DNA from: Bog-473 sp963751335
GTDB lineage: Bacteria; Actinomycetota; Acidimicrobiia; Acidimicrobiales; RAAP-2
Reading direction: 5' to 3'
DNA length: 64,000 nucleotides
Assembly: GCA_963751335.1 (NCBI GenBank)
Contig: CAVVUB010000007.1
Span: 62,001-126,000 of the forward strand
Shown here: positions 1-8,795 of the stretch, piece by piece
How the letters are laid out: the number at the start of each line of letters is the position of its first letter
Numbering within the stretch: the first letter of the stretch is position 1
Position numbers and translations under genes: made by a program
Notes under the pieces: generated by a model
The model's database searches: none
The model's input: the letters and a program-made list of their open reading frames with translations, nothing else
What the model was told of the DNA's origin: nothing

Positions 1-1147
1 GCAACGGTTCGCCGCCGGCCGCCGGTTCGTCATCCAAAGCAATCTTGTCGCGCAAATATTCGCCTTTCGGCGTCGAATAGCGGAACACTTGCTTGCGTCC
101 GGGATAGGTCACTTTGGCTTCGGTAAGTTTGGCCGCGCCGCGCGCTTTTCCATCGCGTTCGATTTTGACCAGCTTGTACACCAGATTCAGATGCGGCGCG
201 TCGCCGGGCGTGGCTAGCGCGGTGCCGACGCCGAAAGCGTCGATGGCCGCGCCCTTCTTCAGGAGGGCCGCGATGCGGGTTTCGTCCAGGTCGCCCGAGG
301 CAAAAATCTTCACGTCGTTCCATCCGGCGCGGTCGAGTTCGCGGCGCACCCAGCGGCTGTCTTTGGCCAGGTCGCCGCTATCGAGCCGCACGCCGGCAGG
401 TTTGCGTTTCATGGCGATAATTTTCTTGATGGCGCTGCGAACATCGTAGGTATCGAGCAGCAGAACTGCAGCGTCGGGAAACGCGTCGAGAAATTTCGCG
501 AACGCCACGCGCTTCGTCTTCATGGGCCATGACCCACGAGTGCGCCTGGGTGCCGTAGGTGGTCATGCCAAATTGCTGTCCGGCGAGAACATTCGAAGTT
601 CCTTCGCATCCGCCGATCGAAGCGGCGCGCGCAGCGAGCAGACTGGCCTGGCTGCCGTGCGCGCGCCGCGCGCCGAAGTCGACAATTTGGCGGCCCTGCG
701 CCGCGGTCACCACGCGAGCGGCTTTGCTGGCGATCATCGTTTGGTAGCTCAGCGTGGAGAGCAGATACGTCTCCATGATCTGGCCTTCGATGATTGGCGC
801 GACGATGCGCAGCATGGGCTCGCCGGGAAAAACCAGCGAGCCTTCGGGCATGGCCCAGACATCGCCGGTAAAACGAAAAGTCGACAAGATAATCGAAAAA
901 TTCATCGCGGATGTGGCGGAAAACCGGATGGTGCCGCAGGTAATCGATTTCCTTGGCGCTGAAATCGCACGTTCTCCAGAAATTCCAGACCCTGCTCGAG
1001 TCCCGCAGCAACTAGATAATTTCGGTGAGGCGGAAGATGGCGAACGAAAAGTTCAAATGTGGCGCGAGCGTCGAAGCCGGTCTGCAGATAGCCCGCAGCC
1101 ATGGTGAGTTCGTAGAGATCAGTTAAGAGTCCGGAATGCTCGGGCAT
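1..1147 (-). CDS. pncB: Nicotinate phosphoribosyltransferase, 3' end outside window, frameshifted
   Basis: The enzyme condenses nicotinate with PRPP, with ATP hydrolysis, to nicotinate mononucleotide in NAD salvage. The N-terminus reads LLTDLYELTMAAGY, a family hallmark. Further in come YGTQAHSWVMA, around the phosphorylated histidine, and RLDSGDLAKDSRW, the PRPP-site signature. The protein is spread over three frames, with joints near 900-960, 500-530 and 350-380. From about 378 down to base 1 one frame stays open with family-like sequence (FASGDLDETRIAALLKKG, AFGVGTALATPGDAP), so the gene runs past the left edge and about 380 codons are visible. It starts at ATG 1147 and overlaps the end of the upstream SDR gene by 25 bases, which suggests one transcript. 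Family assignment is firm. The frameshifts look like sequence errors. Confidence 0.9.
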
Positions 1148-2022
1148 CTAATCGTCCGCCTGATGGAATAGAAATTGTTCCAGTTGAGACTATCTAGCCC
1201 GCGGTCGCGCCGCAAAGTAAGCCCGCCGTCGACCGTGATCACTTGGCCGGTGATGTAATTATCGGGTTCCAGGAAAAACCGCACCGCCCGCGCGACATCT
1301 TCCGGACGGCCAAACCGTTCAATCGCATTGGTCGCGACGTATCGATCATATTTCCCGGCCTGAATGCTGGTAGCCGCCATGCCGGCCATGGTCGCGCCCG
1401 GCGCCACCACGTTGACTCGCACCCGATTCCATTGCTGAGCCAGGATTTTCGCCGCCTGAATCAAGGCCGCTTTCGGCGCGGCATAATTCAGACTGGAAGG
1501 AAACACGCCAATCGCCTGCATCGTGGAAAGCAAAACGATGCTTCCACCATTTTCGCCGTGCTCCAGTGCTGTGCCAAGGGCTTTCGCCAGCAGCAGCGGC
1601 CCAGTGTAGTTTGATTCCAGTGAAGCGTTGACCGTTTCACGATTTAAGTCATCGAAGGTGACTCGCGCCGGATCACCCGGAAAAATCGCGACACCGGCAA
1701 AAGGCGATCCAGATTTTTGAACCGCAGCCAGGTACGCCTCAGGCACTTTCGGATCCGCCAGGTCGCCTTCCACCAGCGAAATCTCGCAGCGAAATTGTTC
1801 CTGCATCGCACTCCGCAGATACTCCGCACGTGCGCGATTGGCACGGTAACCGACAATGAGGTGCGAGCCTTCCGCCGCCAACAGTGCCACGGCAGCCGCG
1901 CCCAACCCTCCAGAACCGCCGGCCACCACGACGGTCTTCTGCCGCAGCGAATTGACCGGGAACTCGTACCGGAACTGGCTGTAGCGCTCCGCGCGTTTTT
2001 CGTCCCAGAATTGCGATGCCAT
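1123..2022 (-). CDS. SDR-family NAD(P)-dependent oxidoreductase
   Basis: Intact 299-residue classical short-chain dehydrogenase/reductase. The Rossmann dinucleotide motif GGSGGLGAAAVALLAAEG lies near residues 35-52. The catalytic region shows Ser (VLLSTMQAIGVFPSS) followed by Y-x-x-x-K in NYAAPKAALIQAAK. The C-terminus has GRPEDVARAVRFFLEPDNYITG and VDGG, as in FabG-like reductases. About 25 residues precede the Rossmann fold, and ATG 2022 opens the frame. The last 25 residues after VDGG are an unusual tail overlapping pncB, so the true stop could lie earlier if a frameshift is hidden there. The substrate cannot be read from the sequence. Overlap with the NAD-salvage gene suggests co-transcription only. 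Confidence 0.85.
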   Translation of the reverse strand: MASQFWDEKRAERYSQFRYEFPVNSLRQKTVVVAGGSGGLGAAAVALLAAEGSHLIVGYRANRARAEYLRSAMQEQFRCEISLVEGDLADPKVPEAYLAAVQKSGSPFAGVAIFPGDPARVTFDDLNRETVNASLESNYTGPLLLAKALGTALEHGENGGSIVLLSTMQAIGVFPSSLNYAAPKAALIQAAKILAQQWNRVRVNVVAPGATMAGMAATSIQAGKYDRYVATNAIERFGRPEDVARAVRFFLEPDNYITGQVITVDGGLTLRRDRGLDSLNWNNFYSIRRTIRCPSIPDS

Positions 2023-2110
2023 AAACCCTCAAGCGGACGGAACTGGTATTGGATTAAAGAGGATCGCGCCACGATTCACAATGAAACAGGCAGTTTCATG
2101 CCAAAAAGAC

Positions 2111-2164
2111 AAAACCCCCAAGCCTCCGGTCCATATTTAGACCGGGCATGCTTGAGGGTTTTTG
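2111..2164 (-). terminator. Rho-independent terminator of the HU gene
   Basis: The outer arms (aaaacccccaagc at 2111-2123 and gcttgagggtttt at 2150-2162) enclose a second stem, ccggtc at 2126-2131 with gaccgg at 2140-2145. On the minus strand the hairpin is followed by a T-rich tract (ttttgtcttttt). It lies 26 bases after the HU stop. A run of T on the plus side too means it may work in both directions, but the SDR gene beyond it is also on the minus strand. Confidence 0.8.
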
Positions 2165-2189
2165 TCGCAAATCTCTGCGCCGAATCGAT

Positions 2190-2492
2190 CTACTTGAGGG
2201 CGGCGTCTTTAAAGGCTTTTGCTGCGCGCAGGCGCACAACGGTCTTGGCCTTGATCTTGATCGCTTCGCCCGTGGCCGGATTGCGGCCCATGCGTGCCTT
2301 GCGGTGCGCCTTGACTGCGCGGCCGATTCCCGGAATTACGAACTTGCCTGCGCCGCGGGTTTCCTTCACGGCCAGCTTGAAGAGTTCGTCGAAGAACGAA
2401 ACGACCTGCTTCTTGGAGACGGGTTTTTCGTCGGTGCTAACCTTCTCCGTCATGTACGCAATAATCTTGGACTTGCTCATCGGATTTGCCAT
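2190..2492 (-). CDS. HU-family histone-like DNA-binding protein
   Basis: Intact, 100 residues, close to the usual 90-100 for HU. It is a nucleoid protein that binds and bends DNA as a dimer. Family features are SKSKIIAYMTEK in the first helix, the conserved core GKFVIPGIGRAVK, and the beta-arm signature MGRNPATGEAIKIKAK, where RNPATGE is near-invariant in HU/IHF. An ideal Shine-Dalgarno (taggagg) lies about 12 bases upstream of ATG 2492. Two internal starts (codons 1 and 5) are possible. The gene is monocistronic, with its own promoter upstream and a strong terminator downstream, as expected for an abundant protein. Confidence 0.95.
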   Translation of the reverse strand: MANPMSKSKIIAYMTEKVSTDEKPVSKKQVVSFFDELFKLAVKETRGAGKFVIPGIGRAVKAHRKARMGRNPATGEAIKIKAKTVVRLRAAKAFKDAALK

Positions 2493-2558
2493 CGAATTAC
2501 GTTTTCCTCCTAGAAGTGTAAATGCTTGGTGGTACCCGTGGACCGGGATGCCTTGCGG

Positions 2559-2587
2559 ACTATAGCCGCACTAGTTAACGAACGCAA
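2559..2587 (-). promoter_or_regulatory. Sigma-70 type promoter for HU gene
   Basis: On the minus strand TTGCGT (2587-2582) and TATAGT (2564-2559) are separated by exactly 17 bases, about 65 bases upstream of the HU start codon. Both hexamers match the housekeeping consensus at four to five positions. The assignment is by pattern only. Confidence 0.5.
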
Positions 2588-2599
2588 GCGGAAGGTTGA

Positions 2600-2624
2600 A
2601 AAAAGCCCTGTAAAACGGGCCTTT
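2600..2624 (-). terminator. Rho-independent terminator after the dipeptidase gene
   Basis: On the minus strand aggcccg, a short AT loop and a GGGC half-stem are followed by six or more T residues. It lies about 30 bases beyond the dipeptidase stop at 2653 and just before the HU promoter, so it separates the two transcription units. Confidence 0.65.
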
Positions 2625-2652
2625 CCTGAACTCCCCAATTTTGGCCGAAATT

Positions 2653-4019
2653 TTATTTCGCGCCGAGTTGTTCGTAAAACAGTCCGACGGCCTTGATTCC
2701 GCCGAAATAATTCTCCAATTCGATGTGTTCGTCGGGCGCGTGCGCGTTTTCATCCGGCAAGCCGAAGCCGAGCAGCACGCAGGGAACTTTAAAAGTGTCG
2801 TGCATTTGGGTCACAAAAGGAATCGAACCGCCTTCGCGAATGAAAACGGCCTTCTTGCCGAAACCGGATTGCAGCGCGTGAATCGCTTTCTGGAAAATCG
2901 GATGGCTGTACGGCGCGACCCAGGGTTTTCCCATGCTGAGAACTTCGAACTTGCAGGAAACGGTCTTCGGCAGCAGCTGGCGAATGTGGCGTTCGACCAG
3001 CTTGGCGATTTTCGCCGGATTTTGATTCGGGCACCAGGCGCGTGGAAAGCTTGGCATACGCTTTCGAGGGAATCACGGTCTTCGCGCCTTCGCCCAGATA
3101 GCCGCCCCAGATGCCGTTGATATCCAGCGTGGGGCGAATCCACAGGCGCTCGACAATGGTGAATCCTTTTTCGCCGCACAGCGCCGGCGCGCCAACGGTC
3201 TTGCGAAATTCTTTTTCTTTCCACGGCAAAGCGTTCAGAGCTTTGCGTTCTTTGGCGGAAACCGTGGCGACGTCATCGTAGAATCCCGGAACCGTGACGC
3301 GAAAATTCTTATCGTGCAGCTTGGCGATCATTTCCGCCAGAATCGTGATCGGATTCGGCACCGCTCCGCCAAAAACTCCGGAATGTAAATCCTGGGCCGG
3401 GCCGGTCAATTCAAGCTGGTAGTAGTTCAGTCCGCGCAGTCCATAGGTGATGGAAGGAACGCCTTTGGCCAGCATCGACGTATCGGATACCACCAGCGCG
3501 TCGGCCTTCAGCCGTTCGTGATTTTGCTGCACAAAATCCCAGAGGCTGACGCTGCCGACTTCTTCTTCGCCTTCGATCATGACCTTTACGTTGAGAGGAA
3601 GTTTTCCATGCACATTTTTCAAGGCTTCGAGCGCCTTGATATGGATGTGCACCTGACCCTTGTCATCCGCCGTGCCGCGGCCAAAGAGTTTGCCGTCGCG
3701 CACGGTGGGCTCGAATGCCGGAGTGGTCCAAAGGTCCAGAGGTTCCGCCGGCTGCACATCGTAGTGCCCGTAAAATAAAATTGTGGGCTTACCGGGCGCG
3801 TGCAGCGATTCGCCGTAGACCAGCGGGATGCATTTTGGTCGGCGCGATTTCGACATTTTCCAAGCCGGCCGCGCGTAATTTTTCGGCCACCCAGTGCGCC
3901 GCGCGCTCGATATCCGGCTTATGCTCGCTTTTGGTGCTGACGCTAGGAATGCGCAGAAATTCCTTTAATTCGTTCAGATGCGCTTCACGCTTCGAATCCA
4001 CATAGTCAAGTAGAGTCAT
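2653..4019 (-). CDS. M20-family dipeptidase/metallopeptidase, frameshifted
   Basis: A zinc peptidase of the M20 dipeptidase group (carnosinase/PepV-like), about 455 residues when the frames are joined. The N-terminus MTLLDYVDSKREAHL then FLRIPSVS is typical. Metal ligands are visible in FYGHYDVQPAEPLDLW (His and Asp), GRGTADDKGQ (bridging Asp) and EGEEEVGS (catalytic Glu and ligand). The C-terminal part has REGGSIPFV and the closing region HIELENYFGGIKAV. Three frames carry the protein, with joints near 3830 and 3030. ATG 4019 was chosen because it matches family starts; an upstream in-frame start at 4049 adds 10 residues. It lies alone between the HU unit and the divergent PilZ gene. Cytoplasmic: no signal peptide is seen. 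Confidence 0.88.
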
Positions 4020-4217
4020 CCCAGGGGTCTCCAGCCAACGATTTACCAACCGCCGAACAAATCCAGATTTTAATGAATTTGCTGTGCCATGTTTAACACA
4101 AATGCGAAACTTTACGGAACTTTACGTAAGGGTGCAAATTTTTTCCGGACTGTGTTTTTGGACACGCCCTTGACACATCGGGTTGACTGCCATTCGACAG
4201 AAAGGCACGATGGAATC

Positions 4218-4608
4218 ATGACCACCACGGAAAATCAGGCGACGGAGCAGCAACGGCGTAGCTCCCGGGTATTCACCCGAATTCCCGTGCGGGCCTCCGG
4301 GAAAGAATTCCGACGGCCGCAAGTTTCACGAGAACACCCAGACCATCGTCATTAACGCGCATGGCGGCCTGCTCTATTTGCAGGCGCCGATCGCGCTGGC
4401 CGCTCAGTTGGTGCTGATTAACCCGGTCACCGAAGAGGAGCAAGAGTGCCGGGTGGTCTATTTGGGCGATTTATCCGACAAGGGAACCCGCATCGGAGTC
4501 GAATTTCTTTCGCCGAGCCCGCATTTCTGGGGCGTCGATTTCACCCCGCAGGATTGGCCCGCGCGGCCAGTCCGTCCATCCCGCGCATTAATCCGTACAG
4601 GCGAGTAG
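4218..4608 (+). CDS. PilZ-domain protein, probable c-di-GMP binder, frameshifted
   Basis: About 130 residues. The first frame begins MTTTENQATEQQRRSSRVFT and supplies the basic RRSSR N-terminus expected of the PilZ c-di-GMP motif RxxxR. After one frameshift near 4300-4320 the second frame continues with NAHGGLLYL, LVLINPVTEEEQECRVVYLG and GVEFLSPSPHFWG, the beta-barrel of PilZ domains, where the second motif is usually DxSxxG. Here the equivalent is NAHGG, as in many acidobacterial PilZ proteins. No other domain is present, so it is likely a stand-alone effector or adaptor. The 160 bases upstream hold a TTGACA (4170-4175) but no convincing -10. A GGDEF-EAL protein lies 30 kb away. Confidence 0.72.
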
Positions 4609-4643
4609 ACGTTCTCGGCCGTGAATTGATCTTGTGTCGGCGA

Positions 4644-5164
4644 TCATTTCGCGGGCAGCGGCGTGTCGTACGTCGAAAGATCCACGTCCTTCCATTTGCC
4701 GTCCATGATTTCTTTGCGGATCTGCGCCGCGGTTTTTCCGGCCTGGGTCTCGGTGTAGGCAAAGACCGCCTTCTTTCTTGCACAGAATGCAATGCGCGGC
4801 GTGGGCATCCACGTAGCAATCCAGCAGGCTCTTGTGGCCGACTTCCTTGTCGCAGCGGCAATAGCAGGGCTGCTGGTACAGCACGGTCTTTTCTTTGGCG
4901 GCCAGCGCGTAAATGTTCTGGGTTTCGGCGTCGGGGAATTGCTTAGGGTCCAGAGTCTCGGGCAGCGGATCGTGGGGACGCGCGGCGTGGTAAGCCGGAA
5001 TATCCGCCTGGCGCTGGCTTGGATGGCGCGTTCGCCGCCGGGCAGCCGAGGGCCGGTTTTCGGGCGTTGGAGCATTCTGCGCCCGCGCCGAATCCATGGT
5101 CAAGACCTGCCAAAACCACGCCGAGAATTGCGCCGCTCATCACAAATTTGCGAACCGAGATCAT
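4644..5164 (-). CDS. CYCXC-motif exported protein, frameshifted
   Basis: About 170 residues. The N-terminus MISVRKFVMSGAILGVVLAGL is a signal peptide or lipid-anchor region. The core reads PCYCRCDKEVGHKSLLDCYV, then HAAHCILCKKEAVF, which is the PCYCxC motif of the uncharacterised CYCXC family, rich in paired cysteines. The tail YTETQAGKTAAQIRKEIMDGKW also fits. At least two frameshifts (near 5060 and 4760) divide it. Some family members are annotated as selenoproteins; here all motif positions read as Cys with no in-frame TGA. Function is unknown. The cysteine pairs suggest a metal- or heme-related or redox role in the periplasm. It lies downstream of the mannosidase gene on the same strand, 140 bases away. 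Confidence 0.7.
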
Positions 5165-5303
5165 GGAAATGAAGCCCTCCATACGTTCTGCCGGTAGCAA
5201 CTGACTCAACGATACGGCAGCGCGTCTCCAAAATCCTACCACGGCCGCAAGTTGACAGGTCTCCGATGCCGACGGATCGCCCACGGGACTGCAATCGATG
5301 GAA

Positions 5304-8300
5304 TCACTTCGGCTGCGCTGATGTGGCGGCGGCCGGATAGTCCACGCGAACCGAGACGATTTCGTAGGGATGAACCGGAACGGTGACCTTACTGTCGCGC
5401 GTGACCGCAGCGGTGAACCTTCCGGTTGCTCCATCAGATTTGTCATCGTCGCTGACGTCGCGCCGGCTGGAACCGTGAGCTGCACCTCGGAAGTTTTTCC
5501 CGCCCATTCGTAGAAACGGAAAAGCAGCGCGTTGCCGTCCTCCGTTTTTTTCATGGCGGTCAGCACCACATTTTCGGCGCTCACTCCCACGAAAGACATT
5601 TCGGCGGGTGATGCGCCGACGTGCGGGCTGACCGGCACCGCCTTCAACTTCGTATTGAATTCATATCCGCGCCGGACCGTAAGCGCCTGCTTCCAGTCGC
5701 CGGCGTGAGGGTAGAGCGAGTAAGCGAAGTGATGATGCTCGCGGTCGGCGTCCGGATCGGGCCAGGTGGGCGAACGCAGCAGCGAAAGCCGCAACACATT
5801 GCCTTTGGCGTCGTAGCCATATTTCGAATCGTTGATCAGACTGAAACCATGCGATGCGTCGCCGAGGTCGGCCCAGCGCAGCGCGGGAACTTCGAATTTC
5901 GCTGCTTCCCACGAGTTATTGCGGGTGGTCGGCCGCTCGATGGAACCGTAAGGAATTTCGTAGGTCGCCTGGCCGCTGGCTGCGGCGAGCGGAAAGGCGG
6001 CCTTCGAGCAGCACATGCGTCTCGTGCCAGTCGATATCGTTGATCACGTCGACGCGATCCAGCCCGGCATAGAGGGTGATGTCTTGCACGAATTTCGAGT
6101 GTTGCCAGCTGCGCGTGACGCGGATCATCGCGCGCAGCGGCCCGTGTTCCACCAGCTCCACAGAATCCGCGGTGTCGAGGCGCGTAAAAGATTTTTCGAA
6201 ATCAGCGTCGATGTTCCAGGCGTCGTACTGTTTCGGATTGTCGTGCAAACGCGATCAGTTCATTGCCGCATCCGCCCGCGGCGATCGATTCGAATTTGGT
6301 CCGCTTGTCGAAGAGACTGGTGATGCAGCCGGTTTTAGGATCGACCACCACCCGCAGCGCGGAATTCTCAAGCGTCAAATCGTGCGCCGACAAATCCGTT
6401 GCGACGCCGTGCGCTGCCGGGTGTCACCCGCAAGAGCGCGTAGCCGAGCGAAGGAACCGCCTTCGGTTCGGCGAGCAGACGAACGGTGTTGGTGGCGGCG
6501 TCCGTGGCAAGAATCTGCGACGGCACCAGATGGCTCTGCGCATCGACGACCGCAACGCCTTCCTTCGCGCCACTCGGCAATTGCACCGAGAACTCGACCA
6601 GATCCGTTCGTGGCCACGCCAGCGGATTGAAAACCAGCACGGGGACCGCACCGGCCGAGCGAACGGGTGTCCACGCGCGATGCAATATCAGCCAGCGCCG
6701 CCGCCGAAGCCTCGTCGGCGGTGAGTCGCACAATATCGTAGTCCCGCTGCGCTTCCTTATAGATGACGCCGATTCCCGAACCTGCCGCGAGATCATGAAA
6801 CTGATTGAACAGAACTTTTTTCCAGGCTTCGTTCAGACTTGCCGAAGGGTAGGGAAGCCCGGACAGCCAAGCGAGCGAGGAATATTTCTCGGCGTCGAGC
6901 ATCCAGACTTCGCTCTCGCGCATGTTGCGTTTGTGATCGGCCTGCGAAGTGAAAACGCCGCGATGGTATTCGAAATACAGTTCATCGTTCCAGGTGGGCA
7001 GGCTGACCATACCGGCCGGCGGCGCTGGCAAGCTGGTTGAGCCGCCGGCAATCGTCTGGTAATTCCAGACCGGCGAATGCGCGGAATCCAGCTTGCCTTC
7101 AACGTCGGAAAAATATCCCTGCGCCACGCCGAAGAAAGCCTTGGGATAAACCAGCTTCGGGTCGGTCCAACGGACTCCGGCGTCGAGCATGGCGCGCGTC
7201 GGGCCGCCGCCGTGATCGCCGATCCCGAAAAGATGCATCATTTCAGGCAAGCCCGGGTTGCGTTCGCGCGCCTGCGGCCAGATCCTTGGCCAGCATTTCC
7301 GGCTCGATTCCCAGATCGTAGTCGTGCGGAAAATAGGTGAGAACTTTGCTGCCGTCCGGCGATTGCCACCAGAAAAGTTTGAACGGCAGATGGTTGGTGT
7401 CGTTCCAATCCATTTTCTGCGTGACGAAATAATCGATGCCGGATTTTTTGTAGATTTGCGGAAGCTGCCAGTTGTAGCCGAACGAATCGGGATTCCAGCC
7501 GATGCGCACGTCCACTCCGAATTTGTCGCGGAAGTAGCGCTTGCCGATGAGCAGCTGACGGACCAGCGATTCGCCGTCCGGCATGTTCAGGTCCGGCTCG
7601 ACCCACATGCCGCCGACCATTTCCCAGCGGCCTTGCTTCACGCGATCCTGGATTTCCTGCAGATCGCCGGATATTTCTCGCACATCCATTCGCTGTAGGC
7701 CGCGGCCGATTGCGTGTAGGTGTACGGCGGATATTCGTTCATCAATTGCAGCGCGGTGGAAAAAGTGTTGTGCACGACTTGCACGGTTTCGGTCCAGGGC
7801 CACAGCCACGCCGCGTCGATGTGCGAATTTCCGGTCAGCCGGATGGAAGTTGGCTGCAGGTCGGCTCTTAATTTTTTCGAGTTCCGCTTGTGCGCGCACC
7901 AGCGACGCGTCGAACGCCTGCTGCTGAGCCTGCGCCAGCGCGTTTAAATCGACGGCAGCCGCGGACGCGTCGATGCCTTGGCGAACGGCAGCGCTGCGCG
8001 GCGCCGAGCGAGGGCGCGAGCGCGTTCGCCGAAAGAATTTCCTGCAGCAAATCGTCGGGGTTCGGCCGCGCCGGATTGAATTCGATGTTCACATCGGCGC
8101 GCGAGAAGGTCTTTCTGATCGACGGTGTGCAGCAGCTTGACCGCGACCAGCACGCGTTCGCCGGGCTGGGCGTGATCGAAGAGCACGATCGGCTCCAGAT
8201 CGTCGCCGAGCGCCACGCGCCGCCCGTTGAAATAAATAATTTCGGGCATCGGCCCGTTGGCATACGCCGCGAAACTGAAACCAGATCCGCGACCCGGTCA

Positions 8301-8655
8301 GATCGTAGCCGTTGAGCGTTTTCGGGAACTTCGATCCAGCGGCGATACCAGACCGCCTCCATCGGCGCGTGCGATTTTGCCGAGACAATTGCCAGCTGGA
8401 ATCGTCGAGGTCCGGCGCTTCGCCGTGGGCGACATCGCCGGCATGAAATTTCCAGTCAGCAGCGGGCAGCTGGTTCAGCGCAGTCAATTGCTCGACGGTG
8501 CGTCGAGTCAAGGGGGATAAACTCGCCAGCCCGTCCGCAGTTTGCGCGCTTGCGCGTCCTGCGCCCACCAGCAGTACACACACCACCATCACAAATAAAA
8601 GGTTTCGGCACCAAATAATCGGCGAGGCCAACACAGCGCGGCGGCGAGCAGGCAA
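5304..8655 (-). CDS. Glycoside hydrolase family 38 alpha-mannosidase, exported, heavily frameshifted
   Basis: A retaining zinc-dependent alpha-mannosidase of about 1,100 residues. The start at 8655 gives a signal peptide (NLLFVMVVCVLLVGAGRASA). The catalytic domain shows the zinc motif GNSHIDAAWLWPWTETV near 7800 and the nucleophile segment GWNPDSFGYNWQLPQIYKKS near 7480. It continues with YFVTQKMDWNDTNHLPF, WNDELYFEYHRGVFTSQA, the helical segment NQFHDLAAGSGI, and C-terminal beta domains (LENSALRVVVDPKTGCITSL). The end VTVPVHPYEIVSVRVDY closes at 5304. At least seven frame changes occur (near 8250, 7950, 7880, 7700, 7250, 6640-6400, 6240, 6010, 5450). Because all active-site segments survive, I treat it as a functional gene with read errors. 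Likely role: trimming mannosides in the periplasm. Confidence 0.9.
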
Positions 8656-8795
8656 GGGGCATCTCCTTTACGTCATTGTGAAGAGACACCACGCGCTTCA
8701 TGCCAGGGTAGAACTTTAGCGAAAGGTGTCGGCGGATTATAAATCAACCCTGAGCGGACGGAGAGATTGATCGAATATTTTATTTCGCCCGAACC

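Noticed and set aside
4100..4125. Direct repeat aactttacg upstream of the PilZ gene
   Set aside because: Only two copies of 9 bases in an AT-rich stretch, with no promoter elements in register; it could be chance.
4644..5164. Selenoprotein possibility for the CYCXC gene
   Set aside because: All motif positions read as Cys codons; there is no in-frame TGA in the motif and no SECIS-like hairpin that I can see.
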